Shown piece by piece: positions 1 to 8,780 of a stretch of 64,000 nucleotides of DNA. The stretch is from Gracilimonas tropica DSM 19535. Lineage in GTDB: Bacteria > Bacteroidota > Rhodothermia > Balneolales > Balneolaceae. The stretch is taken from assembly GCF_000375425.1 (NCBI RefSeq), contig NZ_AQXG01000002.1, forward strand, positions 265,712-329,711, given 5' to 3'. Made by a program: the position numbers and the translations under genes. Each line of letters opens with the position of its first letter. Positions within the stretch are counted from its first letter, which is position 1. The notes beneath the pieces are model-generated. The model made no database searches and was not told the origin of the DNA. It saw only the letters and a list, made by a program, of their open reading frames with translations.

Positions 1-114
1 TACAAAAATACCTACAAACAGATGCTGAATAAGCCCCAAAAGCAATAATTCATATTTTCTTTTACCCAAAAAAAGGTAGAAGCTTTTATATATACTTTGG
101 TCTTCTCCACTCAT
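1..114 (-). CDS. Partial membrane protein, cut by left edge
   Basis: An open frame begins at an ATG (112-114, minus strand) and stays open for 38 codons to the first base of the window. It starts with a short polar stretch (MSGEDQSIYK) and ends in a hydrophobic segment beginning near residue 21 (YELLLLGLIQHLF), as in the first membrane helix of an inner-membrane protein. It lies 21 bases downstream of the DoxX-like gene on the same strand, so the two could be co-transcribed. The ribosome binding site is weak. The family cannot be named from so little sequence, and the start could be internal if the true gene is different. Confidence 0.5.
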   Translation of the reverse strand, partial: MSGEDQSIYKSFYLFLGKRKYELLLLGLIQHLFVGIFV

Positions 115-135
115 AATAAACTCTTGAGATGGGTC

Positions 136-513
136 TTAAAAGAGGCCCAATTTGCTTTCGACGGTCGTTGTTAAGTAAACCAATTCAAAAATGATCGCCC
201 AGTTCTTTACAAAATTCATAAACTCCATCATTTTGTCTTCACGGTCTTCTTCCTTCCAAAAAGAATGAATAGTGAAAGCGGCAATGGTCATAAATATACA
301 TAACCCGATCATACCTTCGATGATGAAATACCCCGTGATCATACTCAATCCTCCAAAAACCAATAAAAGTCCACTTAAAAAAACCATGACTTTAGGCTCA
401 AAGAGTCCTCTTTTTTCCGCATATTCGCGTACAATGTGGGAGTTGTAAAAATGATTAATGCCATTGACAAGGAAGAATACGCCCAACAGAATTATAAGGA
501 CCGTTTTAATCAT
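136..513 (-). CDS. DoxX-like small membrane protein
   Basis: This 125-residue protein has four hydrophobic stretches (about residues 3-20, 43-62, 66-85 and 103-120), with a charged loop rich in E/D/K near residues 87-97. The size, the four-helix plan and the early 'GVFFLVNGINHFY' stretch fit the DoxX/DoxD-like superfamily. Those proteins sit in the inner membrane and are loosely linked to redox or stress responses; their reaction is mostly unknown. The start at 513 gives a short N-terminus leading straight into helix 1. The 156 bases upstream separate it from the ZIP gene, so it probably has its own promoter. Confidence 0.6.
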   Translation of the reverse strand: MIKTVLIILLGVFFLVNGINHFYNSHIVREYAEKRGLFEPKVMVFLSGLLLVFGGLSMITGYFIIEGMIGLCIFMTIAAFTIHSFWKEEDREDKMMEFMNFVKNWAIIFELVYLTTTVESKLGLF

Positions 514-669
514 AGTAGTATTATTGTAAATGTGAATTTTTGGGTTGATATAAATGATACGACCTCAATTAAGGGCGGAATATCTGCCAACTTCTGTTTT
601 TTATCAAATTAACGGTTGGTTTCTTTTATTAGAATTGCAGCTCAATCTACATTTCACCTGGTGAGCCCA

Positions 670-1416
670 TCAACCCAGCAACTGCTGCCCTATCATACCA
701 AGTAAAAAACCCAGGACAGCACCTAAGGGCGGGCTCCAGTGGCGCTGCATGGTTGATTTGGGAGCGATATCCTGAAACACAAGATATAGGATCCCTCCCG
801 CTGCAAAAGTCATGACAGAGGCGGTGACCACCGGCAAGCCTTCCAGAAAAAAGTATCCAAGTATGGCCGCAATTGGCCCTAAAAAGCTGATCCCAAATAA
901 TAATGCAAGTGTTTGGGCAGGTCGTATTTTATCAGAAATAATTTCCCTGAACGAATTGAAGCCTTCCGGAAGATTTTGTGCTGCAATAAAGATAGCCAGT
1001 AGAATTGCTGCATTTTTGTTTTTGGAGAAAAGGGCGCCCACGGCCATAGCTTCAGGAACAAAATCCATAAGCATGGCCATAAATTGAGCCTTGCTTCCCC
1101 CTTTGCGACTCAGATATTTATCAATACTGCTGAATGTAAGTCCTCCTGCTAAAAATGTAACACCCAACAACCATGAAGGTAATACTTCCATCCCCTCGGG
1201 GGCCAGTGAAAATGCGACTGCAGAAACCAAGATCCCTCCACCGAAAGCGATCACACCATGTATGAACTCATCCTTATTCTTACTCTCAACGGTTTCTTCA
1301 AAATAGGAGATCAATCCACCCAAAAAAGCAGTCAGTCCGGCTATCCATGAAAAAAGAAGAATGGTAGTTAGTGTATTCATCTGTTCAGATTTTGCTAAAG
1401 TAAAGAAGAGGCTCAT
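670..1416 (-). CDS. ZIP-family divalent metal transporter
   Basis: A 248-residue integral membrane protein with about eight helices. The ZIP signature is clear: 'MDFVPEAMAVG' near residues 117-127 and 'AAQNLPEGFNS' near 146-156 carry the paired P-E metal-site residues of helices 4 and 5, and 'FAAGGILYLVFQDIAP' lies near the C-terminus. ZIP proteins import zinc, iron or manganese into the cytoplasm; which metal this one moves cannot be told. A second Met at 1380 would remove 12 residues and begin right before helix 1, and is a plausible true start. Neither start has a strong ribosome binding site. The gene is divergent from the GH3 gene at 1590. Confidence 0.85.
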   Translation of the reverse strand: MSLFFTLAKSEQMNTLTTILLFSWIAGLTAFLGGLISYFEETVESKNKDEFIHGVIAFGGGILVSAVAFSLAPEGMEVLPSWLLGVTFLAGGLTFSSIDKYLSRKGGSKAQFMAMLMDFVPEAMAVGALFSKNKNAAILLAIFIAAQNLPEGFNSFREIISDKIRPAQTLALLFGISFLGPIAAILGYFFLEGLPVVTASVMTFAAGGILYLVFQDIAPKSTMQRHWSPPLGAVLGFLLGMIGQQLLG

Positions 1417-1589
1417 TTAAAAAATGAACCCGTAAGTTATTTCGGCTCAGCAGATTATTGCTTAGGTCATCTTAAGCATCAGCTTCAATCTATTAAATAA
1501 TTTTTACAGAAAATCATTTCAATCATTTTTTTCTCAAGCTACAAATCCTTACGCTTGAGGCGTTTAATTTTAACCCAAGATCCGGCTAT

Positions 1590-2960
1590 TTGAAAGTTCT
1601 CGCTACCACTCTCCTTTTTCTCATTGTATTTCTGTCTAACGTTCAGGCTCAAACTTTGCAAGACAAGATCGGCCAGATGATCATGGTTGGTTTTGATAAC
1701 AGCCAATTATCTCAGGATTCCCTGATGTATGATATTTCGAACCGGAATTTAGGCGGGGTCTTGTTGTTTGGATACAACCTAAGGTTTCCCAGCCAGATCA
1801 GAAGTCAAAACGGTCGGTTGCAAGGCGCCTCTGATGCCTCTCTTTTTATAGCTACCGATCAGGAAGGAGGTATTGTAGCCCGCCTGGATGAAAATAACGG
1901 TTATGAAAGTACCTATACAGCTTATGAGTTAGGGACACTATTCAATTTAGAGGACTCAACCCGAAAGCAAGCGGCAATGATGGCTGACTGGATGGCCAAT
2001 GCGGGCTTTAACATGAACCTGGCTCCTGTTGTAGATGTAAACGTAGACCCAAACAGTCCCGCCATCGGTGAGTTGGATCGTAGTTTTTCGGATGATGAGT
2101 ATACCGTATATCTGCATGCTTCCTGGTTCATCGATGAGTTTCATAAACGAAATATTGCTACTTCTTTGAAACACTTTCCCGGTCATGGCAGCGCTGTATC
2201 TGATTCCCACGATGGCTTCACAGATATCACGAATACCTGGGAAGACCGCGAATTGGATCCTTTCAAATTTATCATCGAAAATGACTACCGGGATGCTATT
2301 ATGACCGGTCATTTGTTTAAACAAGATTGGGATGACCAATATCCTGCTTCCCTTTCAAAATATGCCATTACTGATATCCTCCGGGACAGCCTCGGTTTTG
2401 AAGGCGTTGTGATCTCGGATGAACTGTTTATGGATGCGGTCCAGGATAATTATGGGATGGAGGAGACTATTGTGCAGGTCGTTAACTCAGATACTGATAT
2501 TCTGCTCTTCAGCACCAATATTTATCAAGATCGCTCATTGGCCGGTTACATCATTTCAGTGATCACCAAAAAAATTGAAGAAGGAGTAATCGCAGAAGAG
2601 ACTATCAATGACTCCTACCAGCGAATCATGGCACTTAAAGAAAAACGGACTGCAACAAGCACCGAATCAGATCCACTTGCATTTCAAGATGACCTTCTGG
2701 GATCCATTGACGTCTCCAATTATCCAAACCCGTTTAACCCTTCTACAACCATTTCGGTAGCTCTTGATCAGCCCGGCCGGGTTCAGGTGCAGGTATTCAA
2801 TTCCATTGGTCAGGCCGTTCAAATGCTGAATCGTTCAAACCTTTCAGCAGGAGTGCATAACTTCCGTTTTGATGGAAGCAACTTGTCATCGGGGATGTAT
2901 TTAGTGGTAGTGCAGACCCCTGAAGCCCGGAATGTACATAAGATGATGTTGCTTAAATAA
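1590..2960 (+). CDS. Secreted GH3 beta-N-acetylhexosaminidase (NagZ-like) with sorting tail
   Basis: A 456-residue exported glycosidase. It begins with a signal peptide (residues 1-21, ending VQAQ). The GH3 barrel carries KHFPGHG at 194-200 followed by D205 and H207, the Asp-His dyad used by NagZ-type enzymes as acid/base, and the nucleophile D277 in VVISDEL. The last 80 residues (377-456) form a PNPFNP sorting tail. NagZ-type enzymes remove terminal GlcNAc from peptidoglycan fragments or chito-oligosaccharides. The start is TTG at 1590: it alone gives a signal peptide, and the next in-frame ATG falls inside the conserved barrel start. Unlike typical NagZ, which is cytoplasmic, this one should act at the cell surface or outside. 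A tail-less NagZ lies at 44820. Confidence 0.88.
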   Translation: MKVLATTLLFLIVFLSNVQAQTLQDKIGQMIMVGFDNSQLSQDSLMYDISNRNLGGVLLFGYNLRFPSQIRSQNGRLQGASDASLFIATDQEGGIVARLDENNGYESTYTAYELGTLFNLEDSTRKQAAMMADWMANAGFNMNLAPVVDVNVDPNSPAIGELDRSFSDDEYTVYLHASWFIDEFHKRNIATSLKHFPGHGSAVSDSHDGFTDITNTWEDRELDPFKFIIENDYRDAIMTGHLFKQDWDDQYPASLSKYAITDILRDSLGFEGVVISDELFMDAVQDNYGMEETIVQVVNSDTDILLFSTNIYQDRSLAGYIISVITKKIEEGVIAEETINDSYQRIMALKEKRTATSTESDPLAFQDDLLGSIDVSNYPNPFNPSTTISVALDQPGRVQVQVFNSIGQAVQMLNRSNLSAGVHNFRFDGSNLSSGMYLVVVQTPEARNVHKMMLLK

Positions 2961-2981
2961 GGATCAAATCCAACGGTTTGA

Positions 2982-3494
2982 TCACTGATCTTCAGCAACC
3001 CTTTTTAAAGTGAGCCGATACCGGTCTTCGCTGGCACCTTCGAGCCCGGAGAAAACACCCAATGCACCGCCACCTGCAGCGCCTATGATTCCAAAAAGAA
3101 CAGCATTATCATCGGAAGATAATAACGTACCCTGTCCGGATAAGTATCCCACTCCTACTCCGGCGGCTGCGCCAACCAGCAGGCCAATTCCTCCACCCTG
3201 CAACATTCCTCTTTGTATTCTCTGGTATCGCACTTCCTTCACACGATCTGTTTCAATACTCATCGGGGTTTGATTGTAGGAACTAAGCCAAAAAACAGAA
3301 TCAGGTTGAACCTGAACCGAAATTCCCTCAATCACTTTGTCTGTATTAAGTACGATGTATCCCGTCTTTCCTTCGGCCATCTCATTAAAAGAAGCCAATT
3401 GATCCGAAGAATTGCTGACGTAAAGATCTTTATAAGAACTGCAACCGGTAAACAGTATCAGGATAAGAATTAGCGCATAGGGTGATTTTTGCAT
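2982..3494 (-). CDS. Lipoprotein with glycine-zipper segments
   Basis: A 170-residue protein with a lipoprotein signal: hydrophobic residues 7-15 followed by the lipobox LFTGC, with the lipid-modified Cys at 18. The middle (about residues 25-95) is polar. Residues 99-155 contain two glycine-rich hydrophobic runs (GGGIGLLVGAAAGVGVG and GIIGAAGGGALG) spaced like glycine-zipper helices, which often insert into or stabilise membranes. No catalytic motif is visible. It is convergent with the GH3 gene, with 21 bases between stops; a 7-bp inverted repeat (GATCAAA/TTTGATC, 2962-2983) sits in the gap. The function is unknown. Confidence 0.7.
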   Translation of the reverse strand: MQKSPYALILILILFTGCSSYKDLYVSNSSDQLASFNEMAEGKTGYIVLNTDKVIEGISVQVQPDSVFWLSSYNQTPMSIETDRVKEVRYQRIQRGMLQGGGIGLLVGAAAGVGVGYLSGQGTLLSSDDNAVLFGIIGAAGGGALGVFSGLEGASEDRYRLTLKRVAEDQ

Positions 3495-3637
3495 GAAAAG
3501 ATGCGTTATGAATGGAAAATATTTTTTAGCTGGCTCGAAGATAGCGGTTCTTACTTGAAATCTTGAAAAATAACTTTGAATGAGGGGTGATTCGATTTTG
3601 AGGGCTTTGTTGGTATTCGGTTCAATTTAGTAAGGGA

Positions 3638-4417
3638 TTATTGAATATCATTTGAGTTCAACCCAAACAACTGCTTCGCTGTTTTTGTGGTTGCTATATC
3701 AATTTCCTTCAGGCTCACCCCGAAAATACCCGCCAGCTTTTGGGCGGTATATTTCATAAAAGCAGGTTCGTTGCGTTTACCCCTCTTTGGGGTTGGAGCA
3801 AGGTAGGGAGCATCGGTTTCAAGCACCATCTTTTCGAGAGGCAGCCGGGCAACAGTTTTATCCACTCCGGCATTTTTGAAAGTTGCCACTCCGCCTATCC
3901 CCAAATGAAGTCCCAGGTCCAGGGCACGTTTCCCTTCTTCTAAACTCCCATTAAAACAATGCCAAATGCCTTTCAGACTTCCATCCTGCTCTTCTTCGAT
4001 GATATTCAGCATATCAACGGTACTTTCCCGGTTATGGATGATGATCGGTTTTCCGGTTTGCTTAGCAACCTTGCAATGAATTCGAAAACTTTCCTTTTGT
4101 TGCTCCACAAGATCGGTACTCCAATAATAATCGAGGCCGGACTCGCCAACGCCATAAAAATCATCGGAATCGCAAAATCCAAATAGCTGTTCTGTAAAAT
4201 CTTTCGGCAGGTCTTCCTTCACATCACAGGGATGAACACCCGCCATTTTGTAAAACATAATCTCAGGGTGATGAAGCTTTTCCATCTGTGTAATAGAATC
4301 AAAGTCTATGGCCGGCATAAAAATAGCTTCCACTCCTGCTTCGGCCGCCCGGTCATGCACTTCCGCTCGGTCGTCATCAAATGTAGGTAAATAAATATGG
4401 CTGTGGGTATCAATCAT
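3638..4417 (-). CDS. TatD-family metal-dependent hydrolase (DNase)
   Basis: A 259-residue TIM-barrel hydrolase. Visible metal-site motifs are D-T-H-S-H at residues 3-7, the GVGESGLDYYW strand, PIIIHNRES, WHCFNG and the late ETDAPYLAP. These are the ordered signatures of TatD/YcfH proteins, which act as cytoplasmic metal-dependent deoxyribonucleases (3'-5' exonuclease in E. coli). Its length is normal for the family. It is transcribed away from nagB, with 259 bases between the two starts. There is no sign that it belongs to the carbohydrate genes next to it. Confidence 0.92.
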   Translation of the reverse strand: MIDTHSHIYLPTFDDDRAEVHDRAAEAGVEAIFMPAIDFDSITQMEKLHHPEIMFYKMAGVHPCDVKEDLPKDFTEQLFGFCDSDDFYGVGESGLDYYWSTDLVEQQKESFRIHCKVAKQTGKPIIIHNRESTVDMLNIIEEEQDGSLKGIWHCFNGSLEEGKRALDLGLHLGIGGVATFKNAGVDKTVARLPLEKMVLETDAPYLAPTPKRGKRNEPAFMKYTAQKLAGIFGVSLKEIDIATTKTAKQLFGLNSNDIQ

Positions 4418-4560
4418 GTGGTTTTGAGGCTTTAATTTTTGTTAAAAACTACGAAATCGAATCCCCTAAAAATACCTAAAATGTGCTTTTACATTATATA
4501 CTCCCGAAATCTCTATGTGATTACAGGTCAGCACGTTAATAAATTGTTGTATCCAATAAA

Positions 4561-4573
4561 TATGACCGTCATA
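4561..4573. promoter_or_regulatory. Palindrome in the tatD-nagB divergent promoter
   Basis: TATGAC-C-GTCATA is a perfect 6+6 inverted repeat around one base, located 104 bases before the nagB start in an otherwise AT-rich divergent promoter. Its size fits an operator for a dimeric repressor of GntR type. No second copy was noticed in the window. The role is inferred from position and symmetry only. Confidence 0.3.
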
Positions 4574-4676
4574 ATGTGGATTTGTTCTTATGAACCGTTA
4601 TTTTGCGGGTTCTATCTTTTTCGGATTTTTGAGTATCCGGTGAGTCACAATAATTACAACCTAACCAGATTTTTAC

Positions 4677-6608
4677 ATGTCTACCCCCCTCGTCCGACCT
4701 GAGTATGAGAAATATGAGAAGATGCCGGCAAATATTTATGAGACGGCTAAACAAGCATCAAAATATGCAGCCGACCAAATTGCTGAATTGATCAGAGAAA
4801 AAACCAAAAATGGAGAAAAAGCTGTTCTCGGATTGGCAACAGGATCTACCCCAACCCAATTGTATGATGAATTGGTACGGATGCATAAAGAAGAGGGACT
4901 GAGCTTCCAAAACGTGGTCACCTTCAACCTCGATGAGTATTACCCAATGGAGCCTGACAGCATCCACAGTTACGTGCATTTTATGAACGAGTATTTGTTC
5001 GATCATGTGGATATCAAAAAGGAAAATATTCACATCCCCGACGGAACTCTGGATCGCGAAGACATTTACACGTTTTGCGAGGATTACGAAAAGAAGATAG
5101 CAGAGCATGGTGGCATCGATATTCAGGTATTGGGTATTGGCCGTACCGGTCACGTTGGCTTTAATGAACCCGGCTCTTCCATTACCTCCAAAACGCGATT
5201 GATCGCCTTAGACAGCCTTACCATTTTGGATGCAGCAAGTGGATTCTTTGGTGTGGAAAATGTACCGCGCCGGGCAATAACCATGGGTGTTGGTACTATT
5301 ATGAATGCCAAACGCATTATCATTATGGCCTGGGGTGAAGGCAAAGCCAAAGTGGTAAAAAGAGCCATTGAAGGCGAGATCACTAACCAAATTCCTGCCA
5401 CCTATCTTCAGGAACATAAAAACGTTGAGTTTCTTTTAGATGAACCTGCTGCTGCAGAACTCACCCGCACCAAAACGCCTTGGCTGGTTGGCCCAATTGA
5501 GTGGACCGATCAATTGCTTCGAAAAGCTGTGGTTTGGCTCAGTTTATATCTCGAAAAACCCATTCTAAAACTTACAGATGAAGATTACAGTGAGCATGGC
5601 ATGAATGATGTGCTGACTGATATCGGCCGGGCGTACAACGTAAACATTCGCATTTTCAATGAAATTCAGCACACCATCACCGGATGGCCCGGAGGCAAAC
5701 CCAATGCAGATGACACGCACCGCCCTGAGCGGAAGGAGCCTCATCCAAAACGAGTATTGATCTTTAGTCCACACCCTGATGACGATGTGATTTCAATGGG
5801 TGGAACTTTTATCCGTTTAGTAGATCAGGGACATGAAGTGCATGTGGCTTATCAAACATCCGGGAACATTGCTGTTTTTGATGATGAAGCCATCCGATTT
5901 GCAGATTTCGTAACTGATTATCACGATAGCTTTGGACTTGAAAATAAAGAAGCCACCAACCTCTTTGATGAAGTTCGTGAGTCTATCAAGAATAAGAAGC
6001 CCGGTGAAGTTGATTCCGATGAAGTGAAGAAGATCAAAGGGATGATCCGAAGAGGAGAAGCTAAAGCCGCTTGCCGTTATGTAGGCATTCCCGATGAAAA
6101 CATGCATTTCCTCGACCTTCCTTTCTATGAGACCGGTAAAGTTCGTAAGAAACCGATCGGACCGGAAGACATCGAGATCACCAAGGACATTATCAAGAAA
6201 GTGAAGCCACATCAGATCTATGCTGCAGGTGATCTTTCGGATCCGCATGGAACACACCGTGTGTGTTTGGAAGCGATCTTTTCTGCATTGCGGGAACTGA
6301 AAGAAGAAGGACACGACTTCATGAAAGATTGCTGGACCTGGTTATACCGAGGTGCATGGCAGGAATGGGATATCGAGGATATTGAGATGGCTGTTCCACT
6401 GAGCCCCGAAGAAACCGATCGCAAACGTAAAGCGATCTTCAAACATCAGTCTCAAAAAGACCGTCCACTCTTCCCGGGGACCGACAAGCGCGAATTCTGG
6501 CAACGAGCCGATGACCGCACCCGCACCACCGCCGAAACCTATGACCGTTTAGGATTGGCCGAGTACGAAGCCATGGAAGCGTTCGTACGCTGGAAAGAGC
6601 TGGATTAA
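4677..6608 (+). CDS. nagB: Glucosamine-6-phosphate deaminase fused to PIG-L/LmbE deacetylase
   Basis: A 643-residue fusion. Residues 20-270 are a NagB isomerase-deaminase: phosphate-binding ATGSTP (54-59), the FNLDEY strand with catalytic D86, and GRTGHVGFNEPG with H159 and E164. It converts glucosamine-6-phosphate to fructose-6-phosphate and ammonia. Where E. coli NagB has Asp141 in the D-H-E relay, this protein has T157 (recalled comparison). Residues 358-600 are a PIG-L/LmbE Zn-dependent N-deacetylase domain with HPDDD (366-370) and a later H524/H527. The fusion could pair deacetylation with deamination, although the lyase-like arrangement is also known in Bacteroidota deaminases of this length. 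There is no signal peptide, so it is cytoplasmic. It is monocistronic, with a strong terminator 20 bases after the stop. No nagA is present in the window. Confidence 0.93.
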   Translation: MSTPLVRPEYEKYEKMPANIYETAKQASKYAADQIAELIREKTKNGEKAVLGLATGSTPTQLYDELVRMHKEEGLSFQNVVTFNLDEYYPMEPDSIHSYVHFMNEYLFDHVDIKKENIHIPDGTLDREDIYTFCEDYEKKIAEHGGIDIQVLGIGRTGHVGFNEPGSSITSKTRLIALDSLTILDAASGFFGVENVPRRAITMGVGTIMNAKRIIIMAWGEGKAKVVKRAIEGEITNQIPATYLQEHKNVEFLLDEPAAAELTRTKTPWLVGPIEWTDQLLRKAVVWLSLYLEKPILKLTDEDYSEHGMNDVLTDIGRAYNVNIRIFNEIQHTITGWPGGKPNADDTHRPERKEPHPKRVLIFSPHPDDDVISMGGTFIRLVDQGHEVHVAYQTSGNIAVFDDEAIRFADFVTDYHDSFGLENKEATNLFDEVRESIKNKKPGEVDSDEVKKIKGMIRRGEAKAACRYVGIPDENMHFLDLPFYETGKVRKKPIGPEDIEITKDIIKKVKPHQIYAAGDLSDPHGTHRVCLEAIFSALRELKEEGHDFMKDCWTWLYRGAWQEWDIEDIEMAVPLSPEETDRKRKAIFKHQSQKDRPLFPGTDKREFWQRADDRTRTTAETYDRLGLAEYEAMEAFVRWKELD

Positions 6609-6627
6609 ACATCCACTGAATTACACT

Positions 6628-6662
6628 AAGGGCGAAAGAGATTATCTCTTTCGCCCTTTTTT
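6628..6662 (+). terminator. Rho-independent terminator after nagB
   Basis: A perfect 14-bp stem (AAGGGCGAAAGAGA with its complement), a 3-base loop and a run of T form a textbook terminator. It sits between nagB and the FAD oxidoreductase gene, so the two are probably separate transcripts although only 80 bases apart. Confidence 0.93.
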
Positions 6663-6688
6663 ACATTTATGACCCAAACTACTCGACT

Positions 6689-8581
6689 ATGAAGCGTCTC
6701 CTTATCATTCTCATTTCCACAATTTTTACATTACTGAGTTGCCAAAAAAAAGATGAAGTTATCTCAACGGAGATCGCCATCGTGGGTGGAGGTACGAGCG
6801 GAACGGCTGCAGCCATCCAAGCCGCGCGAATGGGACAAGAAGTGGTACTCATCAACGAAACGAATTGGTTTGGCGGGATGCTTACTGAAGCCGGCGTGAG
6901 TGCCACCGATGGAAATCATCAGCTGCCATCGGGCATTTGGGGCGAATTCAGGGAACATATTTATGATTATTACGGTGGACCTGATTCGGTATTTACAGGC
7001 TGGGTCAGCAACACGCAGTTTGAGCCCTCTGTCGGAAATGATATTCTGACCGAAATGATAGCAGCCGAAACAAATATCAGAGTATTCAGTGGCTGGCTGG
7101 TAGATTCGGTTTTGGTTGAACAAGGAAGGTTGCGGCAGGCTTGGTTCACGAATGAAGACGGGGAATCACTGTCGATAGAAGCTTCCGTTTTTATTGAGGC
7201 CACCGAATATGGAGACCTGATGGCTAAAGCCGGTGCAGCATATGATATCCATATGGAAACTTACGAGGAAACAAAGGAAGAGATGGCGCCGGCGGAACCT
7301 CATCCTTACGTTCAGGATTTAACCTACACCGCCATCCTGAAAGATTTCGGAAAAGGGACTGATAAAACCATCCCAAAACCCGCCTCTTATGATCCATCGG
7401 AGTTTGAATGTATGTGTAAGCAGGTTTGTGCCAATCCTACCGAAGATCTACTGGATTGCGATTACATGCTTGAATACGCCAAGCTTCCCAATGAAAAATA
7501 CCTCATCAACTGGCCAACCAACGGAAACGACTATTACGCGGAAATCCTGGAAAAGACGTATGCCGAGCGGGATTCTATTCTGGAACTTGCTAAAGATATG
7601 ACCCGCTCCTGGATCTATTTCATGCAAACCGAAGGTGGCTATACAAATCTTGGATATGCAGAAGATGAGTTTCCTACCGCTGATCATTTTCCGCTTATTC
7701 CTTATATCCGTGAAAGCCGGCGTGTGCAAGGCGTAGATCGACTGTTCCTGTATGATCTTAAAGACCCCTATGCCCTGCCGGAGCGCCCGGTGTATAAAAC
7801 CGGTATTGCTGTTGGAGACTATCCCGTAGATCACCACCGCAAGAAAAACCCAGTTCCTAAACAATTTCATTTTCCCAAAATACCCTCCTACACCGTGCCT
7901 TACGGCAGCTTAATTCCCCGGGAAATTGACGGATTAATTGTGGCAGAAAAAAGCATTTCGGTTTCCAATATTGTGAATGGGACGACCCGATTACAACCGG
8001 TGGTGCTTCAACTTGGTCAGGCTGCCGGTGCTGCCGCAGTGCTGTCTGTGCGGGAAAACATTCAACCCAGAGAAGTGGATGTTCGTACTTTGCAAAATTA
8101 TTTGTTAGACGCCGATATGTGGTTGATGCCTTACATGGATACCACACCGGATGATCCTGCATTCCGGTCTATCCAAAAAGTGGGGCTGTCCGGTATTATG
8201 CGGGGTAAAGGCATTCCCGTGGCCTGGGCCAACGAAACCCGGTTTTATCCCGACAGCGTTGTTACTGCGGAAAATTTGAATGAAATTTTGGACCGCCTGG
8301 AGCTTGAGAATGATTATACCGGAACTGGCACCATACCCCATGAGGACATTCTTGAACTCTTTTGGGCTGAACTTGGAGAACCGGCAGGGGCAAATTCCGA
8401 AAACAATACTTTGGCTTACTTTCGGTCTCAGGACTGGTTTCAGGATCAGGCAAGTGAAATTGGGTTTACGGGCAATGAAGTACTGACCCGCGCGCAGCTT
8501 GCCTGGCTGATCGATCATACGTTCCGCCCTTTTGAAAATGATGAGGTGCAGATTGGTTTCCCGAACTCTAAACTGGATTGA
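6689..8581 (+). CDS. FAD-dependent oxidoreductase lipoprotein (PF12831-like)
   Basis: A 630-residue protein. Residues 1-18 are a lipoprotein signal ending LLSC, so it should be anchored in a membrane outside the cytoplasm. Residues 27-60 hold a dinucleotide-binding fold with GGGTSG (33-38) and the following helix, and then the conserved W-FGGMLTEAGVSATDG. Near residue 330 the sequence 'YIRESRRVQG' and near 425-450 'IVNGTTRLQPVVLQLGQAAG' match the C-terminal FAD-binding part of the PF12831 group. These proteins are common in polysaccharide utilisation loci of Bacteroidota, usually with no known substrate; sugar oxidation is a guess. A cysteine cluster (CMCKQVC, about residues 241-247) is unusual. 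The gene starts 26 bases after the nagB terminator with TACATTTA before it. Confidence 0.82.
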   Translation: MKRLLIILISTIFTLLSCQKKDEVISTEIAIVGGGTSGTAAAIQAARMGQEVVLINETNWFGGMLTEAGVSATDGNHQLPSGIWGEFREHIYDYYGGPDSVFTGWVSNTQFEPSVGNDILTEMIAAETNIRVFSGWLVDSVLVEQGRLRQAWFTNEDGESLSIEASVFIEATEYGDLMAKAGAAYDIHMETYEETKEEMAPAEPHPYVQDLTYTAILKDFGKGTDKTIPKPASYDPSEFECMCKQVCANPTEDLLDCDYMLEYAKLPNEKYLINWPTNGNDYYAEILEKTYAERDSILELAKDMTRSWIYFMQTEGGYTNLGYAEDEFPTADHFPLIPYIRESRRVQGVDRLFLYDLKDPYALPERPVYKTGIAVGDYPVDHHRKKNPVPKQFHFPKIPSYTVPYGSLIPREIDGLIVAEKSISVSNIVNGTTRLQPVVLQLGQAAGAAAVLSVRENIQPREVDVRTLQNYLLDADMWLMPYMDTTPDDPAFRSIQKVGLSGIMRGKGIPVAWANETRFYPDSVVTAENLNEILDRLELENDYTGTGTIPHEDILELFWAELGEPAGANSENNTLAYFRSQDWFQDQASEIGFTGNEVLTRAQLAWLIDHTFRPFENDEVQIGFPNSKLD

Positions 8582-8627
8582 TTTCTAAACCGTTTTAAAT
8601 AGTTGCGATACTAATTTATGAATTTTA

Positions 8628-8651
8628 AATACGGACCGGGTGGTCCGTATT
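8628..8651. other. Intergenic hairpin, role unknown
   Basis: AATACGGACC and its exact complement flank a 4-base loop, giving a 10-bp stem just after the FAD oxidoreductase gene. No T-run follows on either strand, so it is not a standard terminator. It may be a processing or transcript-stabilising structure. Confidence 0.4.
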
Positions 8652-8703
8652 GGCATTCCCAACAGGGTTGTTGGAATGAGGTTTAAAGTGCAGCTTTTCT
8701 CTA

Positions 8704-8746
8704 TTTAAAAAAATAAGGCCCCGGGCAAGTTAATGCCCGAGGCCTT
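8704..8746 (-). terminator. Terminator of the long minus-strand operon
   Basis: On the minus strand AAGGCCTCGGGC pairs with GCCCGGGGCCTT (one mismatch) and is followed by TTATTTTTTT. It lies 35 bases after the stop of the propeller gene and marks the end of the operon that appears to begin near 26700. Confidence 0.85.
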
Positions 8747-8780
8747 GTGGTAGACATAATCAACCGTTAGAGATAGTTGA

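Noticed and set aside
1533-1559. Inverted repeat CTCAAGC...GCTTGAG before the secreted GH3 gene
   Set aside because: Only 7-bp arms, 13-base spacer and no T-run in the right direction; not clearly a terminator or operator.
5817-6314. A 165-codon minus-strand frame in nagB
   Set aside because: It is antisense to the PIG-L domain with intact catalytic motifs; no signal, domain or start site of its own.
8628-8651. Hairpin as a terminator for the FAD oxidoreductase gene
   Set aside because: Stem is good, but no T-run follows on either strand, so it was listed only as an unassigned hairpin.
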